NCBI GenBank assembly: GCA_041567315.1
Contig: JBFGCA010000005.1
Span: 10,858 to 74,857 of the forward strand
From: JBFGCA01 sp041567315
Lineage (GTDB): Bacteria; Acidobacteriota; Thermoanaerobaculia; Multivoradales; JAHEKO01
Direction of reading: 5' to 3'
Length of the DNA stretch: 64,000 bases
The notes below the pieces were generated by a model that ran no database searches, was not told the DNA's origin, and was given only the letters and a program-made list of their open reading frames with translations. Below are positions 52,408 through 62,114 of this stretch, in pieces. Both the position numbers and the translations under genes were made by a program. Within the stretch, counting starts at the first letter, position 1. Every line of letters begins with the position of its first letter.

Positions 52408-52443
52408 GGCGAGTGACGGACCGTCGACGGGCGGTCACTCGCC
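52408..52443 (+). promoter_or_regulatory. Strong stem-loop in the leader of the Rieske-TPP gene
   Basis: GGCGAGTGAC (52408-52417) and GTCACTCGCC (52434-52443) form a perfect ten-bp stem. The loop contains the self-complementary CCGTCGACGG. It lies 37 bp before the ATG. It could be a leader structure or a terminator of upstream read-through. No riboswitch class was recognised, including TPP. Confidence 0.5.
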
Positions 52444-52480
52444 CGCCGGCGTCACCCGAGTCTTTAGGAGCGATTCAATA

Positions 52481-54490
52481 ATGTCCGACAACAATCCCCA
52501 AAAGGCGAGCGGCGGCAACGGCGGCGGGCGGCCCGCGCGGCGGGTGTGGCGCAAGGCGCTCGAGCCCGGCGAGTTGCCCGAGGGCCGGGTCAAGCCCGTC
52601 ACCTGCGAACGGGTGACGGTGTGCATGACCCACTTCGAGGGCCGCTACGCGGCGCTCGACAACAAGTGCCCCCACCAGGGCGGGCCGCTGGGCGAGGGCT
52701 CGATCGAGAACGGGCTGCTGCGCTGTCCGTGGCACGGCTGGGACTTCGACCCGCTGACCGGCAAGGCGCCGGGCTACGACGACGGGGTGGCCACCTACCC
52801 GGTCGAGGAGCGCGAGGACGGCGTCTGGGTGGGCTTCGACGAGGAGGCGCTCCACGTCCGCACGGTCTCCGACCTGATGGCCGAGACCATGGCCGCCTGG
52901 GGGGTGCGCCACGTCTGGGGGATGGTGGGTCACTCCAATCTCGGGCTGGCCGACGCCCTGCGGCGGCTCGAGGCCGACGGGCGGCTGGCCTACTACGGCA
53001 TCCGCCACGAGGGCGCCGCGGCCTTCGCCGCCTCGGCCTACGGCAAGCTCACCGGCCGGCCGGCGGCCTGCCTGTCGATCGCCGGTCCCGGCGCCACCAA
53101 CCTGCTCACCGGGCTGTGGGACGCCAACGTCGACCGCTCGCCGGTGCTGGCGCTGACCGGCCAGGTGGACACCCAGGTGCTGGGCCCCGGCGCCTTCCAG
53201 GAGGTCGACCTGTCGGCCGCCTTCGGCAGGGTGGCGCGCTGGAGCCAGCCGGTGCTCCACACCTCGCGCCACGCCGAGCTGGTCAACCTGGCGCTCAAGA
53301 GCGCCATCCTCGAGCGCGGCGTCGCCCACCTGATCTTCCCCGACGAGGTGCAGAAGCTGCCGGCCCCGGAGGGCGCCAAGCCCGGCGGACCCGAGGGGCG
53401 GGTGACGGCGCGCGAGATCGCGCCGCCGGCCGGGGCGCTGGAGCGGGCGGCGGCGCTGCTCGCCCGCTCGCGGCGGCCGGGGATCATCGTCGGCCACGGC
53501 GCCCGCTTCCACATGGAGCCGGTGCTCGAGCTGGCCGAGCGGCTGCGCTGCCCGGTGCTCACCACCTTCAAGGGCAAGGGGCTGGTCTCCGACCGCCACC
53601 CGCTGGGCTGCGGCGTCCTGGGCCGCAGCGGCACGCCGATCGCCAGCTACTTCATGAACGAGTCCGACTGTCTGCTGGTGTTCGGCGCCAGTTTCTCCGA
53701 CCACACCGGGATCACCCCCAAGAAGCCCACCATCCAGGTGGACTGGGACCCGATGACGCTCGGCAAGTTCCACCAGGTCGAGGTGCCGGTGTGGGGCGAG
53801 ATCGGGGTCACCGCCCGGCTGCTGGCGGCGGCCCTCGACGGCGGCGGTGCGGCGGTCGACCGGCGCGACGAGATCGCCGAGCGCTGGGCGATCTGGCGCC
53901 GTGAGAAGGAGCGCCGCGAGGGCGAGGAGCGCGGCCGCGGCATCTCCTCGGCCGCCCTCTTCGCCGCCCTCAACCGGGCGGTGCCCGAGGACGCCATCCT
54001 CGCCGTCGACGTCGGCAACAACACCTACTCCTTCGGCCGCTACTTCGAGTGCGCCCGCCAGGCGGTGCTGATGTCCGGCTACCTGGGCTCGATCGGCTTC
54101 GGCTACCCGGCGGCGATGGGGGCCTGGGCGGCGACCCGCGAAGAAGACCCGCGCTTCGCCGGCCGCCCGGTGCTCTCGATCTCGGGCGACGGCGGCTTCG
54201 GCCAGTACATGGGCGAGCTGACCACCGCCGTCAAGTACGGGATGAAGATCACCCACGTGCTGCTCAACAACGGCGAGCTGGGCAAGATCTCCAAGGAGCA
54301 GCGCTCGGGCAACTGGGAGGTCTGGCAGACCTCGCTCCACAACCCCGACTTCGCCGCCTACGCCGAGCTGTGCGGCGCCCTCGGTCTCCGGGTCCGCCAC
54401 CGCGACGAGCTGGACGCCGCCCTCGGCCGCGCCCTCGCCCACGACGGCCCCAGCCTGGTCGAAGTCCTCACCGACCCCGAGCTGGTCTGA
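52481..54490 (+). CDS. Rieske domain fused to a thiamine-pyrophosphate-dependent enzyme
   Basis: This is 669 residues from the ATG at 52481, ten bases after AGGAG. Residues 20-120 form a Rieske domain with CPHQGG near residue 64 and CPWHGW near 82. From about residue 125 on is a full acetolactate-synthase/pyruvate-oxidase-type enzyme. It has an N-terminal pyrimidine-binding domain (HEGAAAFAASAYGKLTG, with the catalytic Glu), a central domain (VLTTFKGKGLVSDRHPLGCG), and a TPP-binding domain (SGDGGFGQYMGEL, then NNGELGKIS). It probably decarboxylates a 2-oxo acid, with the Rieske cluster taking or giving electrons. It is divergent from the metal-transport operon. Confidence 0.88.
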   Translation: MSDNNPQKASGGNGGGRPARRVWRKALEPGELPEGRVKPVTCERVTVCMTHFEGRYAALDNKCPHQGGPLGEGSIENGLLRCPWHGWDFDPLTGKAPGYDDGVATYPVEEREDGVWVGFDEEALHVRTVSDLMAETMAAWGVRHVWGMVGHSNLGLADALRRLEADGRLAYYGIRHEGAAAFAASAYGKLTGRPAACLSIAGPGATNLLTGLWDANVDRSPVLALTGQVDTQVLGPGAFQEVDLSAAFGRVARWSQPVLHTSRHAELVNLALKSAILERGVAHLIFPDEVQKLPAPEGAKPGGPEGRVTAREIAPPAGALERAAALLARSRRPGIIVGHGARFHMEPVLELAERLRCPVLTTFKGKGLVSDRHPLGCGVLGRSGTPIASYFMNESDCLLVFGASFSDHTGITPKKPTIQVDWDPMTLGKFHQVEVPVWGEIGVTARLLAAALDGGGAAVDRRDEIAERWAIWRREKERREGEERGRGISSAALFAALNRAVPEDAILAVDVGNNTYSFGRYFECARQAVLMSGYLGSIGFGYPAAMGAWAATREEDPRFAGRPVLSISGDGGFGQYMGELTTAVKYGMKITHVLLNNGELGKISKEQRSGNWEVWQTSLHNPDFAAYAELCGALGLRVRHRDELDAALGRALAHDGPSLVEVLTDPELV

Positions 54491-54497
54491 GCCGGGG

Positions 54498-55803
<1,306 letters not shown>

Positions 55804-55814
<11 letters not shown>

Positions 55815-57204
55815 CGCCTGCCCCGGCCTGCTCGGCCGTCGCGCGGCCCACGGCGAACAGATGATGCCGCCCGCGGACGAGCATCAGGCCGCCGCCGCGC
55901 GTCCCGGCGAGCGCCGGCGTCGCCATCAGGCGCTCGCCCATCGGGTAGGTGGCCAGGAGCCTGAACTCGGGTCCGGCCGCGACGACGAAGACCTCGCCGT
56001 CCTCGCTGGGCAGGTAGATCCGGCCGTCGGCGGCGACCGGCGAAGCCGAGAAGCCCGCCCCGCGGTGCGAGATCCGCTCGTAGTAGGCCTCCTCGCCGGT
56101 CCGCAGCCGGTAGCAGCCCAGCACCCCGTTGTTGGCGCAGACGTACAGGTAGTCGCCGTAGATGAGCGGCGTCGGCATGTAGGAGCCGCGGCCTTCGCTC
56201 CGCCACAGGACGAAGCTGCTCGAGGTCGCCCCCTCCGGCAGGGTGATGTCGCCGCGCGCGCCGCGCCGCAGGACGAAGAGCGGTTTCTCGGGTCGCCGGC
56301 CGCTGGCCACGACGATCAACTCGCCGCTGTAGACCGGGGTCGGGGCGGTGATCTTGGAGCTGCCGCCCAGCCGCCACAGCTCGCGGCCCGAGGCCGGGTC
56401 GTAGCCGCGGATGAAGTTGGCGCCGTTGGTCACCAGCTCGGGCCGCTCGGGGTGCGGGTAGATGGTGGGCGTCCCCCACGACGGCAGCTCGTCGCGCCCG
56501 GTCCGCCAGACGGTCTCGCCGGTCGCCGCGTCGAGCGCGATCAGGAAGTCCTCGCCCTGGGTGTCGCACTGCAGGATGACCATCCCGTTCCACAGGATCG
56601 GCGAGCTGGCGGACCCCCACTCGTAGTCCGGCACGTCGTAGGCGCCGGCGTCGAGCCGCCCGAGGTCGCGGTGCCAGAGCCGGTCGCCGTCGACCGAGTA
56701 GCCGAACACCCCCTCGGAGCCGAAGAAGGCGACCACCACCCGGCCGTCGGTGGCCGGCGTCGAGTTGGCGTAGGTCGCCTTGATGTGGCGCTTGTCGCGC
56801 GGCACCCCGCGGTGGGCCTCGCGCTCCCAGACCACCCGGCCGGTGGCGAGGTCGAGCGCCAGCAGCAGCCAGCGCTGCTCCGAGCGGTCGGCCGAGGCGG
56901 TGCCCTCGCCGTAGAGCCCCTCCTTGAAATCGGCGTCGGCGCGCGAGCTGACCGCGGTGGTCACGAACACCCGATCGCCCCACACCACCGGGCTCGAGTG
57001 GGCGAGCCCGGGGATCGGCGTCTTCCAGCGGACGTTCTCGCCCGTCGTCCCGTCCCAGCGCTCGGGCAGGTCCAGCCCGTCGGCCACCCCCGAGGCGCCG
57101 GGGCCGCGGAACGATGGCCAGTCGGCGGCCAGCGCCGGCCACGCCATGGCGGCGACGAGGAGCGCCAGCCAGGCGAAGCGAGGGGTCGGGGATCGTCGGA
57201 ACAT
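55804..57204 (-). CDS. Exported PQQ-like beta-propeller protein
   Basis: This 466-residue protein starts at the ATG at 57204. A signal peptide ending WPALA is followed by repeats of the PQQ/YVTN-type propeller: LDLATGRVVWEREA, LDAATGETVWRTG and YDPASGRELWRLGG, each an AxTGxxxW blade motif. About seven blades are seen. The N-terminal WPSFRGPGASGVADG is a hallmark of planctomycete and acidobacterial PQQ-binding-like proteins. Whether it binds PQQ is unclear as no dehydrogenase residues are evident. It may be a scaffold or substrate-binding protein. Confidence 0.88.
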
Positions 57205-57344
57205 GGGAAGGCGCCGGCCGTGCTGAATCGCGCATTCTACCCGGCCCTCTGGGCGGGTTAGCCTCGTCGGCCAAGAGCCGGGGACGGAGCGCAGCGGTGA
57301 TCGGCGCGGTCCCCGGGGGCCCCGGGGGCTGTCCGCCCAGCGCA

Positions 57345-58334
57345 ATGTTCCTTCTCGGAGAACTACTGCTGCTCTTCCTGGCGCCGCCGCCGGTCTGCGG
57401 CACCGACCCGGGTGAGGCCGAGCGGCGGGCGCTGCTGGCCGAGGCCAACCGGCTGCGGGTCGTCGAGGGCCTGCTGCCGGTGCGGCCCCACCCGGCTCTC
57501 TGTCAGGTGGCCCGCGACCGTGCCCTCGAGGTCGCTGCCAGCGGCGAGCTGGAGCCCAGCGTGTCGGCCCTCCAGGCCCTCACCCGCGCCGTCTACCGCC
57601 AGGGCTACCGGCCCCACGCCTGGCGCGAGAGCAGTCTGTTGACCGAGGCGAGTGCCGGCGAGGCGAAGGCCGTCGACCGGGATGCCGACGACGGGGATGC
57701 CGACGACGGGCGCGTCGCCGGCCGGGGAGCCGACCGCTGGCCAGCTCGCAGCCGGGGCCCCGCGCTTCTGGGGCGCTGGCTGGTGGTCCAGCCCTCGCTG
57801 CGCGAGCTGCTGCTGGGCGACTTCGAGGACGCGGGCGTCGCCTTCGTCAGCGCCGGGGGCGGCGCCGCCGCAAGCCTGGTGGTGGGCCTTCCCAAGCTCA
57901 CCTGGGAGCGCCGGCTGGCGGCGCCGCTGGCCGATCTGGAGGCGGTCCGCCGGGCGGCGCTGGCGGCGGCCAATGCACGCCGTCGCGCCGCCGGCCGCGG
58001 TCCGCTGCGGGCCGACCCGCGGCTCGACCGCGCGGCCCAGGCCCACGCCGAGGACATGGTCCGCCGCGGCTTCTACGCGCACCGCGGCCCGGAGGGGTCG
58101 AGCCCCCTGGTCCGTGCACGCCGCGCCGGCTACCGGGGCGTCGGAGCGGTGGGCGAGAACATCGCCAAGGGCCTGTTCACGCCCAAGGAGGCGGTGGAGC
58201 GCTGGATGAACAGCAGCGGCCACCGCCGCAACCTGCTGCGCCGCGGCGCCACCGCGACCGGCTTCGGGGTGGCGGTGGGCGACGACGGGCGCGAGGTCGA
58301 GGTGGTCTGGGTACAGCTCGTTGCCGGCGGCTAG
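57345..58334 (+). CDS. CAP/SCP-domain secreted protein
   Basis: This 329-residue protein has an N-terminal signal (LLGELLLLFLAPP). The C-terminal half is a CAP domain: AANARRRAAGRGPLRADPRL, AQAHAEDMVRRGFYAHRGPEG, GVGAVGENIAKG and WMNSSGHRRNLLRR. The His, Glu and second His of the usual site are present. The N-terminal half contains a degenerate copy (LLAEANRLRVVEGLLPVRPHPALCQVARDRALEVA) without the His/Glu motifs. The two halves are joined by an Asp-rich linker encoded by a short tandem repeat near 57680. CAP proteins may bind lipids or peptides. Confidence 0.85.
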   Translation: MFLLGELLLLFLAPPPVCGTDPGEAERRALLAEANRLRVVEGLLPVRPHPALCQVARDRALEVAASGELEPSVSALQALTRAVYRQGYRPHAWRESSLLTEASAGEAKAVDRDADDGDADDGRVAGRGADRWPARSRGPALLGRWLVVQPSLRELLLGDFEDAGVAFVSAGGGAAASLVVGLPKLTWERRLAAPLADLEAVRRAALAAANARRRAAGRGPLRADPRLDRAAQAHAEDMVRRGFYAHRGPEGSSPLVRARRAGYRGVGAVGENIAKGLFTPKEAVERWMNSSGHRRNLLRRGATATGFGVAVGDDGREVEVVWVQLVAGG

Positions 58335-58352
58335 TACAGGCCACTAGTGGCC
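58335..58352. repeat. Fragment of the CTAG-ended hairpin element
   Basis: TACAGGCCACTAGTG (58335-58349) is an exact 15-base match to the right end of the element at 14253-14419. It extends here into the palindrome GGCCACTAGTGGCC (58339-58352). It lies directly after the CAP gene stop and before the lipase-like gene. It is either an end left behind by excision or two abutting ends. Confidence 0.5.
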
Positions 58353-58376
58353 GTCGACTACACTTTCGGTCCGTTG

Positions 58377-60257
58377 GTGCCGCTTTCGCGCGTCGTTCCC
58401 ACCCTGGCCCTGGCGGCGATCTTCGCCGCCTGCGTCTCACCGGTCCGCATCAAGACGGTCGCCGCCCCCGAGGCGCCGGTCGCGCCGCCGCTCGGCGAGG
58501 GCCTGAGCGAGAGCTCGCTCCAGACCCTGCGTCTGCTGGGCCTCGAAGAGCGGCTGGAGTCCCACCCGGTCGAGGTGGTGGCGGTGCTCCACGGGCTGGG
58601 ACGCCACGGGCCGGACGGCGGCGGACTGGCCGTGGTCGAGGCCGAGATGCTGTCGCTGCTCGCCCACGCGACCGAGGGCCGCGACGCCGAGCGCGCCGCC
58701 GACCTCCACCTGCTGACCGTCGTCCGGGCGTGGGAGTTCCTGTTCGGGGGCCGGCCCGACGACCCGGCGCGGGCCTTCGACCCTCGCGTCCACCGGGCGC
58801 GCGAGCTGTACAACCACGCGCTGGGCTCCTACCTGCTGTATCTCAAGACGAGCGGCCGGGGCCTGGTCGGGCACGAGCGCGAGACGATGTTCGGGACCTA
58901 TCGGGTGCGGATCGCGGGCGGCGGAGAAGGCGTCGACCCGGCCTCCTGCGAGGACCTGCTGGTGTCGCGCGCCGTCGAGGTCCGCGGGCTCCGCAACCGC
59001 TACCGCCGCGACGGTCTGGGGGCGGCGCTGGTCACCTTCCGAGAGAACGCCGGCGGCGGCCCGCTGGACCGCTTCCTGCCGCCCGAGGGGATCGTCGGCG
59101 CCGCCACCGCGCTGCTCCGGGTCGAGCCGCGCTCCGGCCCCTCCGCCGAGCCCGTCGAGCTGACCCTGTCCTTCTACGACCCCCGCCGCGCCGAGACGGT
59201 CGAGCAGGGTGGCCTCGAGGTGCCGCTCGACGCCGACCTGACCACCCCCTTCGCCTACCTGGCGAGCCTCACCGACCACGGCCGGCTGGCTCTCCAGGGG
59301 CTGCTGGTGCCCGGCCGCGAGCCCCGCGAGGGCCTCTCCCTGCTCGAGCCCTACGACCCCGGGAAGATCCCGGTGGTCATGATCCACGGCCTGCGCTCGA
59401 GCCCGCTCGCCTGGATGGAGCTCACCAACGACCTGGCCGGCCACCCCGAGCTCGGGCGGCGCTACCAGATCTGGCACTACGCCTATCCCACCGGGCTGCC
59501 CTATCTGTTCTCGGGACTTACCCTGCGGCGGGCGCTCGAGGAGGTGCGCGCCGCGCTCGACCCCGAGGGCGACGACCCCGCCAGCGCCGGCATCGTGGTC
59601 GTGGCCCACAGCATGGGCGGGCTGCTGGCCCGCACCCTGATCTCGGACAGTGGCCTGACCCTCTGGAACGCCGCCTTCCGGGTGCCGCCCGGTGCGCTCG
59701 CCGGCTCGGCGGCGGACATCGCCTGGCTCGAGGAGATGTTCGTCTTCAAGCCGCTGCCCTTCGTCCGGCGGGTGGTCTTCATCTCGACCCCGCACCGCGG
59801 CAGCGCCACCGCCGAGGGGATCATCGGCCGGCTGAGCGCCAGCCTGGTCGAGCTGCCCGAGGAGGCGCTCCTCGACCGCGTCCGCCGCCTGCTCGAGCCC
59901 AATCGCGAAGCGGTCCAGCCCGATCTGCTCAAGATCCTGGAGAAGGGCCGGATGACCAGCATCCGGGCGCTGCGGCCGGACAGTCCGATCCTGGCGGCGC
60001 TGAACACCATTCCCATCGCCCGAGGCGTCCGCTACCACACCATCCTCGGCGACCGCGGCCGCGGCGACGCGGATCCGGTCTCCGACGGCTTCGTCACCCT
60101 GGAGAGCGCGCGGCTCGGCGGCGCTGCCTCCGAGCGCCTGGTCCCCTCGGGTCACGCCGCCTACGCCCACCCGGCGGCCATCTTCGAGATCCAGCGCATC
60201 CTCCGCGAGCACCTGGCGGAGATCGAGCTGGCGGGCTCTTCCGCCGCTCAGGAGTAG
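58377..60257 (+). CDS. Lipoprotein alpha/beta hydrolase
   Basis: This is about 626 residues from a GTG at 58377; the frame opens at an earlier GTG (58347) that lies inside the repeat fragment. The N-terminal VVPTLALAAIFAAC is a lipoprotein signal. The catalytic lobe is C-terminal: IPVVMIHGLRSSP (oxyanion), VVAHSMGGLLAR (nucleophile Ser in GHSxG-like AHSMGG), a late Asp in GDADPVSDGF and His in SGHAAYAHP. The N-terminal 320 residues have no recognised domain. The protein is long compared with simple lipases. It is probably a surface esterase or lipase. Confidence 0.85.
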   Translation: MPLSRVVPTLALAAIFAACVSPVRIKTVAAPEAPVAPPLGEGLSESSLQTLRLLGLEERLESHPVEVVAVLHGLGRHGPDGGGLAVVEAEMLSLLAHATEGRDAERAADLHLLTVVRAWEFLFGGRPDDPARAFDPRVHRARELYNHALGSYLLYLKTSGRGLVGHERETMFGTYRVRIAGGGEGVDPASCEDLLVSRAVEVRGLRNRYRRDGLGAALVTFRENAGGGPLDRFLPPEGIVGAATALLRVEPRSGPSAEPVELTLSFYDPRRAETVEQGGLEVPLDADLTTPFAYLASLTDHGRLALQGLLVPGREPREGLSLLEPYDPGKIPVVMIHGLRSSPLAWMELTNDLAGHPELGRRYQIWHYAYPTGLPYLFSGLTLRRALEEVRAALDPEGDDPASAGIVVVAHSMGGLLARTLISDSGLTLWNAAFRVPPGALAGSAADIAWLEEMFVFKPLPFVRRVVFISTPHRGSATAEGIIGRLSASLVELPEEALLDRVRRLLEPNREAVQPDLLKILEKGRMTSIRALRPDSPILAALNTIPIARGVRYHTILGDRGRGDADPVSDGFVTLESARLGGAASERLVPSGHAAYAHPAAIFEIQRILREHLAEIELAGSSAAQE

Positions 60258-61591
60258 GCGACGCCGCGGTGGGGCGGCAGGTAGAAGTCGGGCAGCAGGC
60301 GATCGACCCGCAGCAGGCCGGCCCGGGTCAACCGGATGGCGGCGCCGTCCACCGTCGCCCAGCCGCGGGCCGCCAGCCGGGCGAGCGGCGCGGCGAACGC
60401 CTCGGTCACGTCGACGCCGAACTTGGCGCCCAGCGCCCGCACGTCCACCTCGCCCAGCTTGAGCTGGAGCACCAGCTCGCGCACCAGCCGCTCTCGCGGC
60501 GACAGGGCGTAGGCGCGGCCCAGCGGCAGCCGGCCCGCCTCGAGGCTGTCGAGATAGCTGCCCAGCTCGGCCAGGTTCTGCTGGTGGATGCCGTCGAGGT
60601 AGGAGAAGGACGAGACCCCCACCCCCAGCAGATCGGCGCCCCGGTACTGCGCATCCTGGTAGGCGAACGGATGGCGGGCCGGGTCGCGCACCGCCGCGTA
60701 GCCGCTCCGCACCACGTAGCCGGCCGCCTCGAGCCGCGCGAAGCCGCCCTCCAGCCGGGCGCGCTTGGCCGACCAGTCGGGCAGCGGGGCGGTCAGCCGG
60801 CCGTTGCCCAGGGCGCGGAAGAGCGGCGTGTTGTGCGGGATCTCGAGCAGATAGATGGTCACGCACTCGGGCTCGAGCTCGAGGACCCGCCCGAGGCTGT
60901 CGAAGAACGACCGGTCGGTCTCGCCCAGGAGCCCGGCGATGAGATCGACGTTGACCACCGGGAAGCCGGTCCGGCGGATCGCCGTCCACGCCCGCTCGAC
61001 GTCGGCCACCCGGTGGATCCGCCGGTTGAGCTCCAGCACCCGGTCGTCGAGCTGCTGGACGCCGAGGCTGACCCGGGTCACGCCGTGCTCGCGGAGGACG
61101 GCGAGCTTGGCCGCGGTCACCGTCTTGGGCGCGCACTCGACGGTCACCTCCGAGGGCGCCCAGCACAGCCGGTGGCGGAGCCCGCCGAGCAGCCGGTCGA
61201 GCTGCGGCGCGGTCAGCATCGTGGGCGTGCCGCCGCCCACGTAGGCGAAGGTCACCGGCCGGGCGGCCAGCGCCGGCGCCGCGGCGTAGAGCTCGATCTC
61301 ACGGAGCATCGCCTCCAGGTAGCGGTCGATCTCCGCGCCGCGGTCGTCGTAGCACAGGTAGTAGCAGTAGTCGCAGCGCTTGACGCAGAACGGCACGTGG
61401 ACGTAGAGCCCGAGCCCCAGCTCGCCGGCCGCGCCGGGGGCCTCCTCGAGCCGCCCGCGGAACGCCGGCACCGCCTCCGCCCGCCAGCACGAGAACGGCG
61501 GATAGGCCGAGACGAAGTAGCTGCCGACCGGCGGCTCGGGCTCGTCGGGCAGGACCTCGAGCTTGCGCGACGATGCCGTTCCTCGAGCCAT
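60248..61591 (-). CDS. HemN/HemW-like radical SAM protein
   Basis: This is 447 residues from the ATG at 61591. After about 55 residues of extra N-terminus comes GLYVHVPFCVKRCDYC with the CxxxCxxC that binds a 4Fe-4S cluster. The SAM motifs are YVGGGTPT and VTVECAPKTV, followed by RVSLGVQQLDD. The C-terminal HemN-type domain contains LGVGVSSFSYLDG and a winged-helix-like end. It is not a clear coproporphyrinogen oxidase. HemW-type proteins are haem chaperones, and other members act as methylases in natural-product pathways. It is divergent from the small gene/YcaO locus, which raises the latter possibility. Confidence 0.85.
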   Translation of the reverse strand: MARGTASSRKLEVLPDEPEPPVGSYFVSAYPPFSCWRAEAVPAFRGRLEEAPGAAGELGLGLYVHVPFCVKRCDYCYYLCYDDRGAEIDRYLEAMLREIELYAAAPALAARPVTFAYVGGGTPTMLTAPQLDRLLGGLRHRLCWAPSEVTVECAPKTVTAAKLAVLREHGVTRVSLGVQQLDDRVLELNRRIHRVADVERAWTAIRRTGFPVVNVDLIAGLLGETDRSFFDSLGRVLELEPECVTIYLLEIPHNTPLFRALGNGRLTAPLPDWSAKRARLEGGFARLEAAGYVVRSGYAAVRDPARHPFAYQDAQYRGADLLGVGVSSFSYLDGIHQQNLAELGSYLDSLEAGRLPLGRAYALSPRERLVRELVLQLKLGEVDVRALGAKFGVDVTEAFAAPLARLAARGWATVDGAAIRLTRAGLLRVDRLLPDFYLPPHRGVAYS

Positions 61592-61704
61592 CGGTCCCGC
61601 CCCGACCGGCCCGGCCTCTCGCCTGCCGAGGCGCGGCGCGGAGGCGATCGACGGTAGCAGCCGCGGGGCAGCCGGCGCGCCGCCCGTTGGGGCGGGATTG
61701 CCTA

Positions 61705-61757
61705 TTGAAGCGGGCCGGCACCGGGCGTATAGTCCGCCGCCCCATGAGATAAGGAGG
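61705..61757 (+). promoter_or_regulatory. Strong promoter and ribosome site of the small gene
   Basis: TTGAAG (61705-61710), a 17-base spacer and TATAGT (61728-61733) form a near-consensus sigma-70 promoter. AAGGAGG (61751-61757) is eight bases before the ATG. These are the strongest transcription and translation signals seen together in the window, implying abundant product. Confidence 0.75.
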
Positions 61758-61765
61758 AACCAACC

Positions 61766-62053
61766 ATGGGACACAGAAGCCTGGTGACCAAGATCGGCGC
61801 GCTCCAGCTCAACACGGCGGGGCTGCTCTCGCTGTTGGGCGGAGACGAGGAAGACCGGAACCGCTTCCTGGAGATCTACCGGGGGATCACGACCCCGGCC
61901 CAGTGGCGGGTCATCGAGAACTTCTTCGAGTCCATGAACGCGGAGGTCGAGGGCCTGCAGCGCAACCTCAAGGCCCTCAACGGTCTGGCCAAGGACATCA
62001 AGACCCCGACGGCGGCCCCGGTCGCCAAGCCGGCGCTGCGGGCGGCCAAGTAG
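61766..62053 (+). CDS. Small abundant protein of unknown family, upstream of YcaO
   Basis: This 95-residue protein has a helical body (SLVTKIGALQLNTAGLLSLL, then ITTPAQWRVIENFFESMNAE and LQRNLKALNGLAKDI). The disordered tail is Lys/Ala/Pro-rich, with few Thr. No Cys and no membrane helix are present. I do not recognise the family. It has a strong promoter and an optimal ribosome site, is followed after 61 bp by a YcaO gene, and is divergent from a radical SAM gene. It could be a leader-type precursor or a partner. Lack of Cys and scarcity of Ser/Thr in the tail argue against a classic azole-forming substrate. Confidence 0.7.
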   Translation: MGHRSLVTKIGALQLNTAGLLSLLGGDEEDRNRFLEIYRGITTPAQWRVIENFFESMNAEVEGLQRNLKALNGLAKDIKTPTAAPVAKPALRAAK

Positions 62054-62114
62054 TCCGGGCCTTCCGGCACCGCAACTGAGTCGACAGTCCGCAAGACCCG
62101 CGAGGGAGCGCCGG

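Noticed and set aside
52232..52480. Possible TPP or cobalamin riboswitch before the Rieske-TPP gene
   Set aside because: The strong hairpin is real, but the conserved single-stranded words of either class are absent.
61766..62053. Classical azole-type TOMM precursor
   Set aside because: There is no Cys and almost no Ser/Thr in the tail, so a standard azole core is unlikely; kept as a small protein of unknown function.
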